DNA from: Betaproteobacteria bacterium UBA7395
GTDB taxonomy: Bacteria > Pseudomonadota > Gammaproteobacteria > Burkholderiales > Rhodocyclaceae
DNA: 12,128 bases
Assembly (NCBI GenBank): GCA_002470165.1
Contig: DKNF01000231.1
Location: forward strand, 1 to 12,128
Direction: 5' to 3'
Shown here one piece after another: positions 8,878 through 12,128 of this stretch (positions within the stretch are counted from its first letter, which is position 1; every line of letters starts with the position of its first letter). The translations under genes and the position numbers were made by a program. The notes under the pieces were generated by a model. That model worked only from the letters and a program-made list of their open reading frames with translations, was not told where the DNA came from and searched no databases.

Positions 8878-10278
8878 TTAGTGGTGGTAGGCGCTTTCGC
8901 CGTGAGCGGTGAGGTCGAGACCTTCGCGCTCTTCTTCTTCCGGCACCCGCAGACCGACCACGATATCGGCGATCTTGTAGGCGATGAAGGCAACCACGCC
9001 AGACCAGACGATGGTGATGATCACGCTGTAGGTCTGGATCCACACCTGGCTGGCGATATTGAAGTCGTCGCCACCCGTGCCGCCCAGGGACGGAGCGGTG
9101 AAGACACCGACCAGAATTGCACCGACGATGCCGCCGACGCCATGCACGCCAAACACGTCGAGCGAGTCATCGGCACCGAGCATGCGCTTCAGGCCACTGA
9201 CACCCCACAGGCAGATGAAGCCGGACAGACCGCCGATCACGATGGCGCCCATCGGACCAACCGTACCGCAGGCCGGAGTGATGGCAACCAGGCCGGCAAC
9301 GGCACCGGAAGCAGCACCCAGCATCGAGGCCTTGCCCTTGAACATGGCTTCACCGGCACTCCAGGCCAGCACGGCGGCAGCCGTGGCGATCAGGGTGTTG
9401 ATGAAGGCCAGCGTGGCACCCGAAGTGGCTTCCAGGTTGGAACCGGCGTTGAAGCCAAACCAGCCCACCCACAGCATCGAGGCACCGACCATGGTCAGCG
9501 TCAGCGAGTGCGGCGCCATCGATTCGCGACCGTAGCCGAGACGCTTGCCGACCATGTAGGCACCGACCAGACCGGCCACACCGGCGTTGATGTGCACCAC
9601 GGTACCGCCGGCGAAGTCCAGCGCACCGTCGCCCAGCAGCAGACCACCCGGCCCCCAGACCATGTGAGCGATCGGCAGGTAGCACAGCGTGAACCAGATG
9701 ACCGAGAAGATCAGCACGGCGGAGAAACGCATGCGTTCAGCGAAGGAACCGACGATCAGCGCGCAAGTGATACCGGCGAAGGTGCACTGGAAGGCGATGA
9801 AGGCGTATTCGGGAAGCTTCACGTTGTCCGAGAAGGTGTCGGCCAGCGTATCCGGCGTCACGCCCGACAGGAAGAGCTTGGACAGCGAACCGATATACGG
9901 CGACCCTTCGGTGAATGCCAGGCTGTAGCCGTAGAAGACCCACAGGATGGAAATCAGCGAGAAGACAACCATGACCTGCATGAGCACCGACAGCATGTTC
10001 TTCGAACGGACCAGACCGCCGTAGAACAGTGCCAGACCGGGCAAGGCCATGAACAGCACAAGCAGCGTCGAGGTCATGATCCAGGCAACGTCACCCTTTT
10101 CAACGACCGGCGCCGGTGCGGCAGCTTCCGCCACCGCAGCAGCCGCTTCGGCAGCTACTTCAACCACTGCCGCAGCAGCTTCGACAACAGCCGGTGCGGC
10201 GGCTGTTTCCTGGGCCCAGGCCGGTGCCCCGAAGGTCACCGCGCCCAGCAGGGCCAGCATGGAGAGTACGTGTTTCAT
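8878..10278 (-). CDS. amtB: Ammonium transporter AmtB
   Basis: A 466-residue inner-membrane channel for ammonium. A signal peptide (1-22, cleavage near AWA-QE) is followed by an unusual Ala/Val/Glu-rich stretch (about 24-58), then the eleven-helix Amt core from about 62 to 442. Visible family features: GLALFYGGLVRSKN, GSFAERMRF (177-185), the signature DFAGGTVVHINAGVAGLVGA (221-240) with D221 and H229, and DVFGVHGVGG with H379, giving both members of the pore twin-His pair. The cytosolic tail (443-466) is short and ends in two His. A ribosome site AAGGAG at 10286-10291 lies seven bases before the ATG and overlaps the glnK stop codon, so the two genes should be translationally coupled. GlnK is expected to block the pore when nitrogen is plentiful. 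Confidence 0.97.
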   Translation of the reverse strand: MKHVLSMLALLGAVTFGAPAWAQETAAAPAVVEAAAAVVEVAAEAAAAVAEAAAPAPVVEKGDVAWIMTSTLLVLFMALPGLALFYGGLVRSKNMLSVLMQVMVVFSLISILWVFYGYSLAFTEGSPYIGSLSKLFLSGVTPDTLADTFSDNVKLPEYAFIAFQCTFAGITCALIVGSFAERMRFSAVLIFSVIWFTLCYLPIAHMVWGPGGLLLGDGALDFAGGTVVHINAGVAGLVGAYMVGKRLGYGRESMAPHSLTLTMVGASMLWVGWFGFNAGSNLEATSGATLAFINTLIATAAAVLAWSAGEAMFKGKASMLGAASGAVAGLVAITPACGTVGPMGAIVIGGLSGFICLWGVSGLKRMLGADDSLDVFGVHGVGGIVGAILVGVFTAPSLGGTGGDDFNIASQVWIQTYSVIITIVWSGVVAFIAYKIADIVVGLRVPEEEEREGLDLTAHGESAYHH

Positions 10279-10289
10279 GTCAGGACTCC

Positions 10290-10700
<411 letters not shown>

Positions 10701-11546
10701 TTAGAAGGACTTGCTGACCGACAGGACGGCAATACCGCGACCGGCATCCTTGGTCTTGCTGGCGTTCGTCACCAGGGCACCATTGACGTCGGAGTTGCTG
10801 CTGCTGAAGCAGTACGGCTGGAAGGTCTTCTTGCAGTTACCGTCAGCATTGGTATCGACATACGACAGACCGACGATCCAGCCGCTGACATCCTTCGTCA
10901 CGCCAACCTTCCAGTCGGTGTAGTCGCCGTTCTTGATGTTCTTGGCGTAGAGACGACCGATGTGACCGTTGACGCCCCAGCCGTTGCCCAGGTCGTAGTT
11001 CAGGTTGGTCTCGAGATAGCTGGTGCCCGAGGTGCTCTTGCCTGCGTTATTGGCAGTACCGCGCAGGGAGAAGTAGTCATCGACCGAGTACGAGTACTTG
11101 ACCGAGATGAACTTCCAGGAGGCGCCAACGTAGATTTCCTTGTTGGTGACCGGGCCGTCATCGGCACGGGTGTCGAGGACGCCACCGTCGGAACCGGGGT
11201 AGTAGTAGTAGATTGCGCCGACATCGAGGCCGATGTCACCGAACGAGGTACGGTAGCCGCCGTAGAAGTCCATTTCCAGGTTGCCGTCCGGGAAACCGGC
11301 ACCGGAGGAAACGTTGGAGTTCCAGTTACCCAGATAGAGGCCGCTGGCGTGCGAGTAGTCGATACCGCCCTGGAGGGTCGGCTTGCCATAAGTCTGGTCG
11401 ATACCGCGGAAACGATAGCTGGTCGCCAGCGTCATGTTGCCGGTGATGGTGTGCGGGCTGGCCTCTTCGGCGGCAGCGGCAACCTGGACGGCAGCCGGGG
11501 CAGCAAAGGCGCCGATGAGCGAAAGGGCGATCAGGGACTTCTTCAT
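10701..11546 (-). CDS. TorF-family putative outer-membrane porin
   Basis: A 281-residue protein with a signal peptide (about 1-26, MKKSLIALSLIGAFAAPAAV then an Ala run before EEASP). The mature part shows the pattern of the TorF/Gcw_chp family: ITGNMTLATSYRFRGIDQTY at its start, alternating polar/aromatic strands, SWKFISVKYSYSVDDYF, and a terminal Phe (VSVSKSF) typical of beta-barrel outer-membrane proteins. C238 and C246 lie in an apparent loop and may form a disulphide. Substrate is unknown. The ATG at 11546 is supported by AGGAGAG at 11552-11558, five bases upstream. It has a strong sigma-54 promoter with NtrC-like sites and heads the direction of glnK-amtB, so it probably responds to nitrogen limitation and may admit ammonium, amines or another nitrogen source; this role is inferred. 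Confidence 0.88.
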   Translation of the reverse strand: MKKSLIALSLIGAFAAPAAVQVAAAAEEASPHTITGNMTLATSYRFRGIDQTYGKPTLQGGIDYSHASGLYLGNWNSNVSSGAGFPDGNLEMDFYGGYRTSFGDIGLDVGAIYYYYPGSDGGVLDTRADDGPVTNKEIYVGASWKFISVKYSYSVDDYFSLRGTANNAGKSTSGTSYLETNLNYDLGNGWGVNGHIGRLYAKNIKNGDYTDWKVGVTKDVSGWIVGLSYVDTNADGNCKKTFQPYCFSSSNSDVNGALVTNASKTKDAGRGIAVLSVSKSF

Positions 11547-11607
11547 AGTTTCTCTCCTGTAAGGAAAAGTTGAAAAGCAAAAAACAGTATTTTGTGCAGC
11601 ACAGCAA

Positions 11608-11623
11608 TGCAGGAGCTGTGCCA
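11608..11623 (-). promoter_or_regulatory. Sigma-54 (-24/-12) promoter for the porin-glnK-amtB operon
   Basis: The minus strand reads TGGCACAGCTCCTGCA, an excellent match to the sigma-54 consensus TGGCAC-N5-TTGCA with the obligatory GG and GC exactly ten bases apart. Transcription should start near 11597, giving a leader of about 50 bases with a good ribosome site before the porin ATG. Confidence 0.88.
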
Positions 11624-11626
11624 GCA

Positions 11627-11664
11627 AGTTTTTATTCAATTAATTCATATAGATAAACAATTAA
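11627..11664. other. AT-rich spacer between sigma-54 promoter and enhancer sites
   Basis: This stretch is strikingly AT-rich compared with the GC-rich surroundings and lies between the -24 element and the NtrC-like sites. Such spacers commonly bind IHF and bend DNA. I find only imperfect IHF matches (for example around 11634-11646), so IHF binding is a guess. Confidence 0.4.
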
Positions 11665-11687
11665 CCCAAGACTGCGCACCGTTACGG

Positions 11688-11704
11688 GGCACCAATCCGG
11701 TGCA
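11688..11704 (-). promoter_or_regulatory. NtrC-like enhancer site
   Basis: The minus strand reads TGCACCGGATTGGTGCC, matching the NtrC dyad TGCAC-N7-GTGCA at nine of ten positions. Its centre is about 99 bases upstream of the predicted sigma-54 start. A weaker dyad at 11719-11735 (seven of ten) is centred 31 bases further out, about three helical turns, and another partial one (eight of ten) overlaps at 11675-11691. Confidence 0.7.
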
Positions 11705-11718
11705 GTTACACTTCGTCA

Positions 11719-11735
11719 CGCACCAGCGACGAGCG
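11719..11735 (-). promoter_or_regulatory. Weak second NtrC-like site
   Basis: The inner half (GTGCG on the minus strand, preceded by TG) matches the NtrC half-site at four of five positions; the outer half (CGCTC) at three. It is listed because its centre lies 31 bases from the strong site, the phasing expected for cooperative NtrC dimers. Confidence 0.35.
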
Positions 11736-11763
11736 AGACGGTAAATCGCGATAAATTCCACTG

Positions 11764-11772
11764 TGCTAAACT
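11764..11772 (+). promoter_or_regulatory. Extended -10 promoter for ubiK
   Basis: TGCTAAACT fits an extended -10 (TGn plus TAAACT). Transcription would start near 11779, leaving a leader of about 16 bases that still contains the GGAGG ribosome site at 11784-11788. No clear -35 box is present. Confidence 0.4.
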
Positions 11773-11794
11773 CGCCCGCCTACGGAGGAAAATC

Positions 11795-12040
11795 ATGCTC
11801 GACCCCAAGATCCTGGAAGAATTCGGCAACAAGATGAGCGCCCTGCTGGCCAATTCGCCGGCAAAAGACATCGAAAAGAACGCCAAGGCCGTCATGAGCG
11901 GCGTCTTCGGCAAGCTCGACCTGGTCACCCGCGAGGAGTTCGACATCCAGGCACAACTGCTGGCCCGCACCCGCGAAAAGCTGCAGGCGCTGGAAGCACG
12001 CGTCGAGGCGCTGGAAAAAGCCCGCGACGGGAAACAGTAA
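11795..12040 (+). CDS. ubiK: Ubiquinone biosynthesis accessory factor UbiK (BMFP/YqiC family)
   Basis: An 81-residue protein. The N-terminal half (MLDPKILEEFGNKMSALL, then IEKNAKAVMSGVFGKLDLV) is the amphipathic membrane-associating region of the family. TREEFDIQAQLLARTREKLQ-ALEARVEALEK is the C-terminal coiled coil that drives trimerisation. UbiK assists the UbiJ-associated ubiquinone biosynthesis complex in enterobacteria, as known for the family. Size and motif order are typical. The start at 11795 has a strong ribosome site GGAGG six bases upstream. It is divergent from the porin operon, with 248 bases between, and lies five bases before comM. This neighbour pairing is familiar in betaproteobacteria. 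Confidence 0.93.
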   Translation: MLDPKILEEFGNKMSALLANSPAKDIEKNAKAVMSGVFGKLDLVTREEFDIQAQLLARTREKLQALEARVEALEKARDGKQ

Positions 12041-12045
12041 GCTGC

Positions 12046-12128
12046 GATGGCACTGGCCGTTGCGCTGAGCCGGGGACTGGACGGACTCAACGCGCCGCCG
12101 GTCACCGTCGAGGTGCACCTGGCCAACG
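12046..12128 (+). CDS. comM: ComM/YifB-family Mg-chelatase-like AAA+ ATPase (5' end only)
   Basis: Only the first 27 codons are present; the window ends inside the gene. The opening MALAVALSRGLDGLNAPPVT followed by VEVHLAN matches the start of YifB/ComM proteins (compare NAPPITVEVHI in E. coli). ComM is a hexameric DNA helicase that aids branch migration during natural transformation. The ATG is five bases after the ubiK stop codon with only a weak, distant GGGA, so expression is probably coupled to ubiK. The ATPase motifs lie beyond the window and cannot be judged here. Confidence 0.87.

Noticed and set aside
11675..11691. A further NtrC-like dyad overlapping the strong one
   Set aside because: It matches eight of ten consensus positions, but it overlaps the strong site and is centred only 13 bases away, so both could hardly be filled together. 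The shared GCACC words explain it.

Overview
The window looks like GC-rich chromosomal DNA of a betaproteobacterium, most likely of the Rhodocyclales (Azonexus/Dechloromonas-like). This is inferred from the protein content and from the block ubiK-comM facing a porin-glnK-amtB operon; no rRNA or other marker is present. It appears to be ordinary core or near-core sequence: no mobile element, CRISPR array, tRNA or rRNA gene was recognised. Genes are tightly packed and the longest stretch without a gene is 248 bases (11547-11794).

Layout. (1) 16-1823, minus strand: an HD-GYP protein (predicted cyclic-di-GMP phosphodiesterase), overlapped at its 3' end by a secreted coiled-coil protein of unknown function. 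(2) 1864-3777, plus: an ABC-F ATPase of the YheS type, divergent from the HD-GYP gene across only 40 bases. (3) 3833-6705, plus: a PhnD-like periplasmic binding protein overlapping by four bases a membrane GGDEF-EAL protein, probably a ligand-sensing cyclic-di-GMP unit. (4) 6749-8771, plus: thrH, purU and an isochorismatase-family hydrolase in a tight operon. (5) 8788-8853: two hairpin terminators separating convergent transcription units. (6) 8878-11546, minus: TorF-family porin, glnK and amtB in one direction. (7) 11795-12128, plus: ubiK and the first 83 bases of comM, cut by the window end.

How they work together. GlnK and AmtB form the standard ammonium-uptake module. The outer-membrane protein gene ahead of them has a very good sigma-54 promoter (11608-11623) and upstream NtrC-like sites whose predicted distances resemble the enteric glnA arrangement. 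The sequence therefore predicts that this uncharacterised porin belongs to the nitrogen-starvation response. Two cyclic-di-GMP enzymes (HD-GYP and GGDEF-EAL) lie on either side of yheS, but nothing shows that they act on the same process.

Several genes have a TATAAT-like -10 box very close to the start codon and no Shine-Dalgarno sequence; for the HD-GYP/yheS pair this predicts leaderless or nearly leaderless mRNAs. The strongest candidates for something new are the sigma-54/NtrC-controlled porin operon and the binding-protein/GGDEF-EAL pair.
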